64,000 bases of DNA from Candidatus Dormiibacterota bacterium (GTDB lineage Bacteria > Chloroflexota > Dormibacteria > Dormibacterales > Dormibacteraceae), in contig PLJM01000006.1 of assembly GCA_003139695.1 (NCBI GenBank), positions 248,001-312,000 of the forward strand. The letters are read 5' to 3'. Position 1 is the stretch's first letter. Each line of letters opens with the position of its first letter. The notes under the pieces are model-generated. The model was not told the origin of the DNA, ran no database searches, and saw only the letters and a program-made list of their open reading frames with translations. Shown here one piece after another: positions 15,803-23,139 of this stretch. The position numbers were made by a program, and so were the translations under genes.

Positions 15803-16576
15803 ATGAGCGACACCGACCGCTTTCAGACCTGGCAGCGTGACGCCCTCGCTGATCGCGACGACGGCGCCGAGATGCTTTCACTGGGGCCTTTCCGGGCGGT
15901 GCTGTCCGCGCCAGGCGAGAACGCACGAAACGGCTGGGTCACCCTCATTGACGGAACCGCTGCCGAAGGCGAGACGCTGAAGGCGCTGACCAAGCTGCGT
16001 TCGACCTTCAAGCGCCACAAGGTTCCGCTCGAGATCGAGTACAACGAGACGCTTTTTCCGAAGGTCGGCGAGTGGCTCGAAGACGCCGGGTTGAAGCTGA
16101 TCGAGCGCAACTCACTCATGTCCTGCCGCCCGGAAGCTTTCAAGCCGTTCGCCACGCCGGAAGAGGTGCACATCACCCAGCTGTCATCGGCCGCGGCACC
16201 GGCAGAGCTCGAGGCATTCCAATCCATACGGTGGACCGACGGGGGAGAGATCGATCGGCCGGCACCGCCGGTGGAACGCTTGCGCGCCGACATGGCCCGA
16301 GCCAACAGCGTCTTCCTGCTCGCCTGGCTCGATTGGGAGCCGGTGGGCACCGGCGTCTCCCATTCGCTCAAGGGCGCCGCCGAGATAGTCGGGGTCGTCA
16401 CGCGGCAGGAGCACAGGCGCCGAGGCGTCGCCGCGGCTATCACCTCGGAGCTTGTACGGCGGCACTTCGCGAACGGCGGGGACTTCGCTTTTCTCGACGC
16501 CGCCAGCGACGAAGCGGCGAGAGTCTACGAACGCCTTGGTTTCGCTCCGTTCGGCGCCAACCTGGTGTACAGATGA
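15803..16576 (+). CDS. GNAT-family N-acetyltransferase
   Basis: A 257-residue protein with a C-terminal GNAT domain. The acetyl-CoA pyrophosphate loop is REHRRRGVAAAIT (about residues 206-218), preceded by the strand IVGVVTRQ and followed by FLDAASDEAARVYERLGF, the usual end of the domain. The N-terminal half (from residue 30) looks like a degenerate GNAT copy. Substrate unknown. The ATG is set by comparison with the divergent methyltransferase; the frame is open further upstream without a family match. Confidence 0.85.
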   Translation: MSDTDRFQTWQRDALADRDDGAEMLSLGPFRAVLSAPGENARNGWVTLIDGTAAEGETLKALTKLRSTFKRHKVPLEIEYNETLFPKVGEWLEDAGLKLIERNSLMSCRPEAFKPFATPEEVHITQLSSAAAPAELEAFQSIRWTDGGEIDRPAPPVERLRADMARANSVFLLAWLDWEPVGTGVSHSLKGAAEIVGVVTRQEHRRRGVAAAITSELVRRHFANGGDFAFLDAASDEAARVYERLGFAPFGANLVYR

Positions 16577-16613
16577 GACCGAATACCCCAGGCGGCGCGT
16601 TGAAGGACCGGAG

Positions 16614-17348
16614 ATGGCGATCCCGATCATGCGACTGAACGAAGAACCGGAACCCGGGCCGCAGGGGGGCACGAGCAAGCTGCCTCCGATCGTCCTCAAG
16701 GAGGTCTACGAGCAGCGCTTCAGCCACGAGGACCAGGCGGGCAAGGAGGCGATCTGGCGTGAGCTCGGCCGCTTCCTTCAGCGCTACATCAAGCCCGACG
16801 CGCGCGTCGTCGATATTGCTTGCGACCTCGGCTACTTCATTCGCAACATTCGGGCGGCGGAACGTTGGGCGACCGACATACGCGACGTGAGCGCGGCGCT
16901 ACCGAAGGACGTGCGCTTTGTGCCGGCCAGCGGCCTTGATCTCGATGAGGTGCTTCCAAACAACTACTTCGACATCGCCTTTTTCAGCAATTACCTCGAG
17001 CACCTGCCGTCGACCGAAGCAGTCCTCCAGCAGCTTCGGGTGACCCACGCAATCCTCAAACCGGGCGGGAGCGTCGTGATTCTGCAGCCCAACATCCGTC
17101 TGATCGGAGGTGCCTACTGGGACTTCATCGACCACCAGACGGCGCTTACCGAAAAGAGCCTTGCCGAGGCGGCGGTCATGGCGGGATTCAAAACCAAGAA
17201 GGTGATTGCTAGGTTCCTGCCCTACACCACAAAGAGCCGGATCCCACAGCACCCCCTGCTGGTGCGCGCGTACCTGAACTTCCCTCCGGCCTGGCTGGTC
17301 CTCGGCAAGCAGACCCTCTACTTGGGGGAGAAGCCGGCTCAGGCCTGA
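16614..17348 (+). CDS. class I SAM-dependent methyltransferase
   Basis: A 244-residue methyltransferase with motif I VVDIACDLGYFIRNI (about residues 62-76), an acidic loop at ATDIRD, FDIAFFSNYLEHLP (motif II) and AILKPGGSVVILQPN (motif III). The N-terminal region KLPPIVLKEVYEQRF precedes the fold. Sequence style resembles methyltransferases of cell-surface glycan clusters, but none is adjacent. ATG at 16614 follows GGACCGGAG, a weak Shine-Dalgarno. It begins 37 bp after the GNAT stop and probably shares its transcript. Confidence 0.85.
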   Translation: MAIPIMRLNEEPEPGPQGGTSKLPPIVLKEVYEQRFSHEDQAGKEAIWRELGRFLQRYIKPDARVVDIACDLGYFIRNIRAAERWATDIRDVSAALPKDVRFVPASGLDLDEVLPNNYFDIAFFSNYLEHLPSTEAVLQQLRVTHAILKPGGSVVILQPNIRLIGGAYWDFIDHQTALTEKSLAEAAVMAGFKTKKVIARFLPYTTKSRIPQHPLLVRAYLNFPPAWLVLGKQTLYLGEKPAQA

Positions 17349-17407
17349 GCGTCCCGTCCGACATATCGGATCCCTCGCCGGCTCACACTGCCATGAAATC
17401 ACGAAGC

Positions 17408-17413
17408 TAGAAT
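17408..17413 (+). promoter_or_regulatory. leaderless -10 box of the nucleotidyltransferase gene
   Basis: TAGAAT followed by eight bases and the GTG start at 17422. Confidence 0.4.
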
Positions 17414-17421
17414 CGCCGAAC

Positions 17422-18162
17422 GTGTTCACGCCGGAAGAACGGGAGCGGCTTCGTGAGGAGCTCATCACGGCAGCGAAGGCCGACGGGCGCATAAGCGGCG
17501 TCGCGATCACCGGGTCGGCGTCGCGGGGTGCGGTTGACCGATGGTCCGACATCGACCTCGCTTTTGGGGTCGCCGATCCTGCAAGGCTCCGGGAGGCGAT
17601 CAGCGCTTGGACTGACCGGATGCATGACGAGCATGGAGCCGTTCACCACTTCGACGTCACACGCGGCTCGTGGGTCTATCGGGTCTTTCTGCTCAAGAGC
17701 ACGTTGCAGGTCGACCTCGCGTTCGCACCGGCCGCCGACTTCGGGGCGCTCTCGCCCACCTTCCGGCTGGTGTCAGGCACGTCGGTCGACCTACCTCATG
17801 CGCAACCGCCTGCAGCTGAGGAGATGATCGGGCTGGGCTGGCTGTATGCGCTGCACTCGCGATCGTGCATCGAGCGGGGCAAGGTCTGGCAGGCCGAATA
17901 CATGATCAGCGCGGTCCGAGACCAGGCACTCGCACTGGCCGCGCTGCGCCACGGCCTGCCGGCCGCACAGGGTCGCGGCTTCGACGGGTTGCCCAATACC
18001 GTCAAGTCCGAGTTCGAAGGCGCGCTGGTGAGGTCGCTGGATGTGGATGAGCTGAGGCGGGCGTTTCGGGCGGCCATACACTGCCTTCTCCTTGAGGTCG
18101 GTCGCTCAGACCGAGGCTTGGCCGCCAGCCTCGAAGGGCCGTTGACCGAGTTGAGTCATTAG
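17422..18162 (+). CDS. nucleotidyltransferase-domain protein (MNT/lincosamide-type)
   Basis: A 246-residue protein with an N-terminal polymerase-beta-like nucleotidyltransferase domain: GSASRGAVDRWSDIDLAFGV (about residues 32-51) holds the GSxxRG and DxD motifs, and LQVDLAF gives the third acidic residue. The C-terminal half is helical (KNTase/HEPN-like) with many conserved small residues. Such proteins transfer AMP to small molecules, including some antibiotics; the substrate here is unknown. No HEPN partner gene follows, so it is not an obvious MNT-HEPN toxin-antitoxin pair. Confidence 0.8.
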   Translation: MFTPEERERLREELITAAKADGRISGVAITGSASRGAVDRWSDIDLAFGVADPARLREAISAWTDRMHDEHGAVHHFDVTRGSWVYRVFLLKSTLQVDLAFAPAADFGALSPTFRLVSGTSVDLPHAQPPAAEEMIGLGWLYALHSRSCIERGKVWQAEYMISAVRDQALALAALRHGLPAAQGRGFDGLPNTVKSEFEGALVRSLDVDELRRAFRAAIHCLLLEVGRSDRGLAASLEGPLTELSH

Positions 18163-18197
18163 CCGGCCTGACGGCGGTGCCAGACAGCGACGGTGGC

Positions 18198-18533
18198 TTA
18201 GCGCGAGTGGTGCGCGAAAGCGAACCGCCAGAACGCCACCAGAAGCGCTCCCGTGGCAACGAATGCGGCGAGCGGGCTGCCCGTCACCCACAGGGTCAGA
18301 CCGAAGACGATGAGCATCGCGGGTGGCCACAACAGGCCCGCAAGCAGCTGGCGGCCAAACTTCAGGTCCCAGATCGTCCAGTTCCGGCTCCCGGCTCGTC
18401 CCAGCGCCTGCGTCATCCAGTTCCTGTTGTCCCGGATCAGCTGCTCTCTGGGTAACCGGTCGTTGGGGTCGAGGGGAGCAAAGATCGAGTCCAGGCTCGT
18501 CGGCTGGGGGCTGCGGTCGCGAGCGTGCGCCAT
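18198..18533 (-). CDS. small membrane protein with two C-terminal helices
   Basis: A 111-residue protein of unknown function. The first 60 residues are hydrophilic (LDSIFAPLDPNDRLPREQ); two hydrophobic helices follow (GLLWPPAMLIVFGLTLWV and LAAFVATGALLVAFW, about residues 66-105) with a short HHSR tail. The ATG at 18533 is supported by TAGAGT six bases upstream, suggesting a leaderless message. It lies between the nucleotidyltransferase gene (convergent, 35-bp gap) and tRNA-Arg(CCG). Confidence 0.65.
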   Translation of the reverse strand: MAHARDRSPQPTSLDSIFAPLDPNDRLPREQLIRDNRNWMTQALGRAGSRNWTIWDLKFGRQLLAGLLWPPAMLIVFGLTLWVTGSPLAAFVATGALLVAFWRFAFAHHSR

Positions 18534-18569
18534 GCCCGAACTCTACGCGCCCGCTCGGTCGCTGACTTG

Positions 18570-18645
18570 TGGTGCGCCTGGCAGGAATTGAACCTGCTGC
18601 CTTTCGGTCCGGAGCCGAACGCTCTGTCCGGTGAGCTACAGGCGC
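18570..18645 (-). tRNA. tRNA-Arg (anticodon CCG)
   Basis: A 76-nt cloverleaf with encoded CCA. The 7-bp acceptor stem GCGCCTG/CAGGCGC, D stem GCTC/GAGC, anticodon stem TTCGG/CCGAA with loop CTCCGGA (anticodon CCG, reading CGG), variable loop AGGCA and T stem GCAGG/CCTGC all pair perfectly. It is closely related to tRNA-Arg(GCG) at 19315 on the other strand, with the same acceptor stem and D arm. Confidence 0.96.
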
Positions 18646-18677
18646 GCGCCGGCTCACCAGTCTAGACTGCCCCCGCC

Positions 18678-19307
18678 GTGAGCCGATTTATCAGCACCTT
18701 AGCGCTGGGCCTCCTGCTGGCCGCGTGCCAGACCACGGCATCGGCCCCAACCCCCTCGCCGCGTCCCTCGTCGCACAACACAGTGGCGACCGCCGTCATC
18801 CAGCCGGGCGAGGTCCCGGCGAGCCTTACCAGGTGCCCGGGTTCGGGGCCAATCGCAGGCTACCTCACGGCCCTGCAGTCGAGCGATGCGACGCTCGCGG
18901 CAAGCGTCACCGGCCAATGGCAGCAGCTGCAGGCCAAAGGCGCAAAGGCTGCGGCCATCATGCTTTACGCTTACAACCCCACCGCCTGCACGGCAGAGCT
19001 TGCAACCACGAGCAGCGCCAAATCTCTCACCAGCTTCGTCGTCGAGTTCGGTGACGAAGGCCAGGCTGAGCGCGCCTGGGGAGCGGGCGTCCTGGGCTTC
19101 CCGACACCGGCGCCGGGCCAGGTGGCCCCGGGCATCCTGAGGGGCTCGGGTACCGGCCTCGGCGACAGCTCTTGGACTTACACCAATACCCAGGTGCGGC
19201 TTGCGTGCTGGCGCCGCTCGGTCTTCGTCTCGCTGGTGATCCTCAGCAACCTCGATCCGGGAGCCTACAAGGCGGTAACTGCTGCGATCGATGCTCGCTT
19301 AAACTGA
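18678..19307 (+). CDS. putative lipoprotein, paralogue of the one at 29621
   Basis: A 209-residue exported protein. The signal sequence ends in a lipobox LLAAC (Cys at residue 16), followed by a Thr/Pro/Ser-rich linker and a globular domain from about residue 40. IQPGEVPASLTRC, the central Cys (residue 100) and GTGLGDSSW match positions in the protein at 29621-30256 (VQPGDVPNTLHQC, Cys, KTGLGPNSI), so the two are paralogues with conserved cysteines that may form a disulphide. Function unknown. TAGACT lies nine bases before the GTG. Confidence 0.8.
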   Translation: MSRFISTLALGLLLAACQTTASAPTPSPRPSSHNTVATAVIQPGEVPASLTRCPGSGPIAGYLTALQSSDATLAASVTGQWQQLQAKGAKAAAIMLYAYNPTACTAELATTSSAKSLTSFVVEFGDEGQAERAWGAGVLGFPTPAPGQVAPGILRGSGTGLGDSSWTYTNTQVRLACWRRSVFVSLVILSNLDPGAYKAVTAAIDARLN

Positions 19308-19314
19308 ACCGCTC

Positions 19315-19390
19315 GCGCCTGTAGCTCACCGGATAGAGCGCTTGCCTGCGGAGCAAGAGGCAGCAAGTTCGATTCTTGCCAGGCGCACCA
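19315..19390 (+). tRNA. tRNA-Arg (anticodon GCG), insertion site of the island
   Basis: A 76-nt cloverleaf with encoded CCA: acceptor GCGCCTG/CAGGCGC, D stem GCTC/GAGC, anticodon stem CTTGC/GCAAG with loop CTGCGGA (anticodon GCG, reading CGC), variable loop AGGCA, T stem GCAAG/CTTGC. Bacteria usually read CGN with an ACG tRNA deaminated to inosine, so GCG is uncommon. Bases 19338-19390 are the left attachment core, and the gene stays intact after insertion. Confidence 0.95.
19338..19390 (+). repeat. attL core, 53-bp direct repeat
   Basis: Identical over 53 bp to 29255-29307. It covers the anticodon arm, variable loop, T arm and 3' end of tRNA-Arg(GCG), including CCA. After one mismatch the next six bases (CACGCC) also agree. 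This is the classic outcome of tyrosine-integrase insertion into a tRNA 3' end. Confidence 0.95.
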
Positions 19391-19544
19391 TCACGCCTCA
19401 ACTCGCAGGTTTCGTATTGCGCTGTGGCGCCTGACTTTCGTTAACGGTCAGTGCGCACAGGCTTAGCAAGGGGTATGCTCTGCACGTAGAAAGCGCCACG
19501 GTATGGCGTGACCCCCGCAATCACGCCACCAGGAGGCAAGCGTA
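19391..19544 (+). promoter_or_regulatory. left-end non-coding region of the island
   Basis: Holds an inverted repeat CTGAC/GTCAG around TTTCGTTAACG (about 19431-19451), a TATGCT -10-like box near 19474, and repeated TCACGCC/GGCGTGA elements near 19391 and 19506-19526 that could be integrase arm sites or operators. AGGAGG lies about eight bases before the integrase ATG at 19545. No gene is seen. Confidence 0.4.
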
Positions 19545-20501
19545 ATGCCGAGTCCGAAGTTGAAGATCATCGAAGCGCGAGCCAGTGCCCTCGACCGTCT
19601 GGTCGCCGACTACCTCGCCCACCAGCGCGGCCGCGGCCTGTCGGCGCACAGCATTGCGCTCACCGCCGCCGTCATTGAACAGGGGTTTATGCCCTGGTGC
19701 GTCAAGGAGCATGTGAGCTCGCCTGAGCAGCTGACGCAGCAAGTGCTCGATCGCTGGGGCGCCTATCTGCTCGAGGACCACCGCACGCCAACAGGCAAAC
19801 CGCTTGCGCGCGAAAGTGTGCGCACCTACCTCCGCACGTTGGGTAGCTTCGTGCGGTGGGCCCAGGCCGACGACGCCATCGGCGCCAAGGTGAAGGCACG
19901 TCAGCCCCTGGCCGAGCATCGGTTGATGGAAACCCTCAGCCGCGAAGAGATTCAGCGCCTCGAGGACGTGGCCGGCGCGGAGCGCGACAAGCTGATGATC
20001 CGCCTCCTTGCCGACAGCGGTATTCGTCTCGGCGAGCTGCTCGGGCTGCGCGCTGGTGACCTGGTGGAGCAGGGCCGCGAGCGATATATCAAGGTGCGCG
20101 GCAAAGGCGCGCGTGAGCGACTGGTGCCGCTGCAGCCCGGTCTCTTCATGCGTCTGCGCAAGTACGCCGAGCGCGGACGGCCGACCGACACTCGAGCCGA
20201 GCGCATCTTCGTGACGACGCGCCGGAGCCCTGCCACCGGCGAGTACGAACCACTGGCACCGCGGAGCGTTCAGAACATGATCAAGTGGCACGCGCAGGCC
20301 GCCGGCATCGAGCGAGCCGTGCACCCTCACCTTTTCCGACACAGCTACGCGACATGGGCTCTGCGCAAGGGCATGAATCCGCTACAGCTGCAACGCATCC
20401 TTGGCCACGCCGACCTCTCGATGATCAGCGGCGTGTACAGCCATCTGACCGCGACCGACGCGTATGCGGCGATGCTCGACCTAATGCGCGCAGACGATTG
20501 A
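19545..20501 (+). CDS. tyrosine recombinase, island integrase 1
   Basis: A 318-residue XerC/D-like tyrosine recombinase next to attL. A SAM-like N-terminal core-binding domain (LVADYLAHQRGRGLSAHSI) is followed by the catalytic domain: Arg in ADSGIRLGELLGL (about residue 158), Lys in KVRGKGARERLV, HLFRHSYAT (H/R near 262-265), H in LGHADLSM and nucleophile Tyr in GVYSHL (about 297). All five residues are in place. It is the likely integrase for the tRNA-Arg site. Its start has a good AGGAGG. The gene points into the island, as is usual for phage integrases adjacent to attL. Confidence 0.93.
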   Translation: MPSPKLKIIEARASALDRLVADYLAHQRGRGLSAHSIALTAAVIEQGFMPWCVKEHVSSPEQLTQQVLDRWGAYLLEDHRTPTGKPLARESVRTYLRTLGSFVRWAQADDAIGAKVKARQPLAEHRLMETLSREEIQRLEDVAGAERDKLMIRLLADSGIRLGELLGLRAGDLVEQGRERYIKVRGKGARERLVPLQPGLFMRLRKYAERGRPTDTRAERIFVTTRRSPATGEYEPLAPRSVQNMIKWHAQAAGIERAVHPHLFRHSYATWALRKGMNPLQLQRILGHADLSMISGVYSHLTATDAYAAMLDLMRADD

Positions 20502-20536
20502 CAGCGGATTAGCGTCGGTGTAAGGTCGTTCGCGGA

Positions 20537-20662
20537 ACCACTTTAAGGGTGGAGCTCGAGGAGTCATAACCGACCACTTCTCGAGAGTCCGATGCGGGTC
20601 AGGAACCCCCGGGAGCGCATCGACTGGCCAGGAGCCCACGGAAGGATCGAAATCCTTTGTGG
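20537..20662 (+). ncRNA. candidate structured leader with three hairpins
   Basis: Between the integrase and the HTH gene are CCAC-tttaagg-GTGG (20538-20552), a long stem CGATGCG/CGCATCG extended by AGT/ACT with an inner GGGT/ACCC (20586-20624), and CCAC..AAGGAT-cgaa-ATCCTT..GTGG (20636-20662). The last stem includes the first two bases of the GGAGG ribosome-binding site of the gene at 20674. This could be a translational control leader or a small RNA; there is no known family match. Confidence 0.4.
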
Positions 20663-20673
20663 AGGACCTGCCG

Positions 20674-20997
20674 ATGAGCGTATCGACAATCGCACCTCGT
20701 GTCGGCGTTCACATTGACGCCGCGAAACTGGACTTCGAGCTGGCTCGTCGTGGCATCACATCACGTCGACTGGCCGAGGTCAGCGGCGTGCACCCGGTCA
20801 CCATCAGCCGAGCTCGAAACGGCGGCGCCCTCACGGAGCGCAACCTTCAGAGGATCACTCGCGGGCTCTTGCTGATCCCACTACTTGCCGGCGTGGAGCT
20901 GCTCCTGCCAGAAAGGAAAATCGCCGAGGGATCAGCGGCCCCGGCGATCTCCAAGGAGGTCAGCCGTGTCCGCGGCACAACCTCGGCCTCAGAGTAA
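20674..20997 (+). CDS. XRE-like helix-turn-helix regulator of the island
   Basis: A 107-residue DNA-binding protein. The HTH spans about residues 16-60: LDFELARRGITSRRLAEVSG, then VHPVTISRARNGG and LTERNLQRITRGL. A hydrophobic stretch (LLLIPLLAGVELLLP) and a basic tail follow. It probably controls island genes or excision, like a phage repressor or Cox-type protein. ATG at 20674 follows GGAGG at nine bases; that site is partly inside the upstream hairpin. Its 3' end overlaps the next gene by 32 bp. Confidence 0.78.
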   Translation: MSVSTIAPRVGVHIDAAKLDFELARRGITSRRLAEVSGVHPVTISRARNGGALTERNLQRITRGLLLIPLLAGVELLLPERKIAEGSAAPAISKEVSRVRGTTSASE

Positions 20998-21175
20998 CCC
21001 ACCGCAGGTCTATGCGCGTGGATCCGTGATCGCTTGCAGCTGCCCGCGCGTCGTGCGCCGGCCATATCGCACGCGCGGCCTAGTTCTCTTCCATCGCGAC
21101 GGACCGGCGATCGCGCTCGAGGCGACGCCCGTCGACGGCAGCATCAAGGTCTGGCATCGGGACGGTTGTGCCTGA
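20966..21175 (+). CDS. small island protein
   Basis: A 69-residue protein of unknown function. GTG at 20966 has a strong AGGAGG at the right distance, inside the end of the HTH gene, and its TGA overlaps the ATG of the next gene (TGATG), so it is flanked by coupled genes on both sides. It is basic in the middle (CPRVVRRPYRTRG) with two Cys near residues 23-25 and one near the end. No family recognised. Confidence 0.6.
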   Translation: MSAAQPRPQSNPPQVYARGSVIACSCPRVVRRPYRTRGLVLFHRDGPAIALEATPVDGSIKVWHRDGCA

Positions 21176-22011
21176 TGGCGTGGGCCGCAGTCAACACGAA
21201 GCTCCTCACGATGCCCGGCGTGCGACAGCTGCCGACAGCGGCGCACAAGGTCTTGTGGCTCGCCGGTCGTCTTCACTGCGGCGAGTTCGAGACCGATGGG
21301 CTGATCGAATCCGCCGCATTGCCTCTGCTCGCATTCGAGGCCGGCGTTGACGTCGACCAGGCGCAGCAGCTCATCCGCGGTCTAAAGGAAACGGGCCTCT
21401 GGACGTCTCACCCCAAGGGCTGGGTCGATGCCACCTTCTTGGATGACAACTCGTCGCATGAGGTGCGCGAACGGGCCCGCGAAAGGGATCGGGGAAAGAA
21501 GAAGCGCAGGCGCTCGTCTGGCTTGGCACCGGGGGACAGCACCGGGGGACAGCACCGGGGGACGTCCGGGGGGGAAGCACCCGGGGGTGTCCCCAAAGCA
21601 CAGGTACAGGGAGAGAAACAGTTACAGCCAGAGGGACATTTTTATATCGATGCTGAGCGCATCTCACCCGACGACACGGCCGTCGGGCACGCGCATTCGA
21701 ATGGCCATAACGCTGTTCAGTTCGGCGACGTCGGCCGACAACTGAGAGTGCGGCAAATCCTCGAAGGGGCGGTTGATGCCTGCATGTTCTTCGAGGGATC
21801 CGCAGAGGAGCGGTGGTACGCGCACATCAAGCAGCTGGCCCTCGATCTCGCCGCTCGAGTCGACCTTAGCGAGTCAACAATCGGGATGCGCGCCAAAAAG
21901 TTCTTCGATACCCAGTACTGGGTTCACGAAGGCGACAGTAAGCAAGCCGACTACCTGCGGTCGCACATGTTGAAGGCGGTCCCGAAAAAGCGACGGGCGG
22001 CCGCACAATGA
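21175..22011 (+). CDS. phage replication initiator-like protein with nested candidate origin
   Basis: A 278-residue protein with a three-part layout. Residues 1-85 resemble the winged-helix DNA-binding domain of phage replication proteins (AHKVLWLAGRLHCGEFETDG and EAGVDVDQAQQLIRGLKETG). A charged, Gly-rich linker (about 95-150, starting RERARERDRGKKKRRR) is encoded by G-rich tandem repeats. A helical C-terminal domain (about 180-270) follows. The layout resembles lambda O, where origin iterons lie in the linker-coding part of the gene. The assignment as initiator is an inference; the ATG overlaps the preceding stop. Confidence 0.55.
   Translation: MAWAAVNTKLLTMPGVRQLPTAAHKVLWLAGRLHCGEFETDGLIESAALPLLAFEAGVDVDQAQQLIRGLKETGLWTSHPKGWVDATFLDDNSSHEVRERARERDRGKKKRRRSSGLAPGDSTGGQHRGTSGGEAPGGVPKAQVQGEKQLQPEGHFYIDAERISPDDTAVGHAHSNGHNAVQFGDVGRQLRVRQILEGAVDACMFFEGSAEERWYAHIKQLALDLAARVDLSESTIGMRAKKFFDTQYWVHEGDSKQADYLRSHMLKAVPKKRRAAAQ
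21526..21651 (+). other. candidate replication origin: G-rich iterons plus AT-rich tract
   Basis: Three tandem copies of a 13-bp unit GCACCGGGGGACA (21526-21538, 21539-21551, 21552-21563 with the last base missing) are followed by further G-runs and a palindrome CACCCGGGGGTG, and 75 bp later by ATTTTTATATCGAT (21638-21651), a rare AT-rich stretch in this GC-rich DNA. Since 13 is not a multiple of three, the repeat was not selected for protein sequence. Iterons next to an AT-rich tract inside the initiator gene suggest an origin. Confidence 0.45.
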
Positions 22012-22304
22012 GCATCGAGCCACGTCGAAGCCATGAGGGCGGGCGTTCTCTGTCTGGGCCCGTGGCTCCATCCGCCAGGTCGCTGGAGGGCGTTGAGGCT
22101 GATCCCCTGCAGGCGTCCTCCAGCGATTCGCTCGACGAGCTGTCCGACCCGGCCGTCCTGCGTCACATGATCCGCACCCTTCGCAAGGAGGCCGCGCGAC
22201 ATAGGTCGGCGCTCAAGGCCTGCCGGCAGCAGCGCCAGCTCGAGGCGATCGCCGGCGCCGTTTCCGGCGGAGATTCCACGCCCAGGAGGCAGCAAAACAT
22301 ATGA
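22008..22304 (+). CDS. small hydrophilic island protein
   Basis: A 98-residue protein, start ATGA overlapping the previous stop. The N-terminal half is Ser/Arg-rich and probably disordered; the C-terminal half is a basic helix (PAVLRHMIRTLRKEAARHRSA) that may be a short coiled coil. It ends overlapping the next start (22301). No family recognised; a scaffold or accessory role to replication is possible only by position. Confidence 0.6.
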   Translation: MSIEPRRSHEGGRSLSGPVAPSARSLEGVEADPLQASSSDSLDELSDPAVLRHMIRTLRKEAARHRSALKACRQQRQLEAIAGAVSGGDSTPRRQQNI

Positions 22305-22477
22305 CGACGACCAAAGGTGAACCAATCCGCACGTGGCCGCTCAAAGAAAAGCCGCGCCAGGTCACGCGCGAAGAGCTGCGGCGAATGACGCCGGACGCCG
22401 TGAACATGGCTAGAGAAGCCGGCGCCCTCGAAGACCTCATGGGCGGCGCGAAGCCGGCGCCGACGGAGGTGAAGTGA
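22301..22477 (+). CDS. 58-residue island protein
   Basis: Starts at ATG 22301 (CCCAGGAGGC lies about 17 bases upstream) and ends with TGA overlapping the ATG of the next gene. The sequence is charged with two predicted helices: PRQVTREELRRMTPDAV and AREAGALEDLMGG. The pattern EELRRMTPDAVNMAREAG is common in short phage proteins of unknown role encoded beside structural or replication genes. It fits the chain of overlapping genes and leaves no gap. Confidence 0.6.
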   Translation: MTTTKGEPIRTWPLKEKPRQVTREELRRMTPDAVNMAREAGALEDLMGGAKPAPTEVK

Positions 22478-23136
22478 TGAGCGCCCTCGCAAAGCTGCAG
22501 CCGGGCGACCTGGTGGTCCTTCGGCGCGGCCAATCCGGGAGCGCGTCGGGAATGCACCTCGTACTCGAGCAAACCGAGAACGGAGTCCGGGTGCAGTCAT
22601 TCGCCGACGGCCACAGCTGGACGGTCCCATTCGCCGACGTCGCCGGCCTCTACCGCTCCGCGCTTCCCCCCGCCGCGACGGTGAGCTTGGAGCCGCGTCC
22701 GGAGCCCAAGATCGAGCCAGCCCCGCGACGTCCAGAACCGGTGCCTGGCCGGCCGGTGACTGTCCACGTGATCCACCGCAGCCATGACGTCGAGTTCGAA
22801 AGCCGCTACTTCGGGCGGACGGTCCACTATGCCGCAGGCGCCGAGGTCGATCGCCGCGAGGATGGCCAGCGCGTCAGGGCATTCGATGGCGTCGACAGCC
22901 ATGACGTCGAGCAGTTTGTGCACGACCTTCAACCGCTGGCTTACCTACCCGGTCACGAACCGGATGAGCTCGCACCCACAGCCCGCGACGACGAAGAGCG
23001 ACCCAAGCCGGACCGTCGCACGCTCGAGGCGCAGCTCGCCGTCCCAACGCGCGATTCGAATCCCACCGGCAGACCGCCGGCGCCGCAATCAGGAGCACCG
23101 AGGCGGCCGCGATCCGGCGCGCCCGGAGAGGTCTAA
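22477..23136 (+). CDS. island protein with SH3-like N-terminus and Pro-rich linker
   Basis: A 219-residue protein of unknown function. Residues 1-55 (LQPGDLVVLRRGQSGSASG, VRVQSFADGHSWTVPFADV) look like a small beta-barrel of SH3/KOW type. A Pro/Glu-rich linker (about 64-90) and a second beta domain with VIHRSHDVEFESRYFGR follow, then a disordered basic tail. SRHDVE/SHDVE recurs near 100 and 148, perhaps an internal repeat. ATG at 22477 overlaps the previous stop. Confidence 0.6.
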   Translation: MSALAKLQPGDLVVLRRGQSGSASGMHLVLEQTENGVRVQSFADGHSWTVPFADVAGLYRSALPPAATVSLEPRPEPKIEPAPRRPEPVPGRPVTVHVIHRSHDVEFESRYFGRTVHYAAGAEVDRREDGQRVRAFDGVDSHDVEQFVHDLQPLAYLPGHEPDELAPTARDDEERPKPDRRTLEAQLAVPTRDSNPTGRPPAPQSGAPRRPRSGAPGEV

Positions 23137-23139
23137 GAC

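Noticed and set aside
17422-18162. MNT-HEPN toxin-antitoxin pair
   Set aside because: The nucleotidyltransferase is a single 246-residue protein and no HEPN gene is adjacent; the downstream gene is convergent and encodes a membrane protein.
20501-20674. Riboswitch of a known class in the island leader
   Set aside because: The stems do not match the conserved cores of common riboswitches (TPP, cobalamin, SAM, glycine, c-di-GMP) as far as I can recall; left as an unclassified structured leader.
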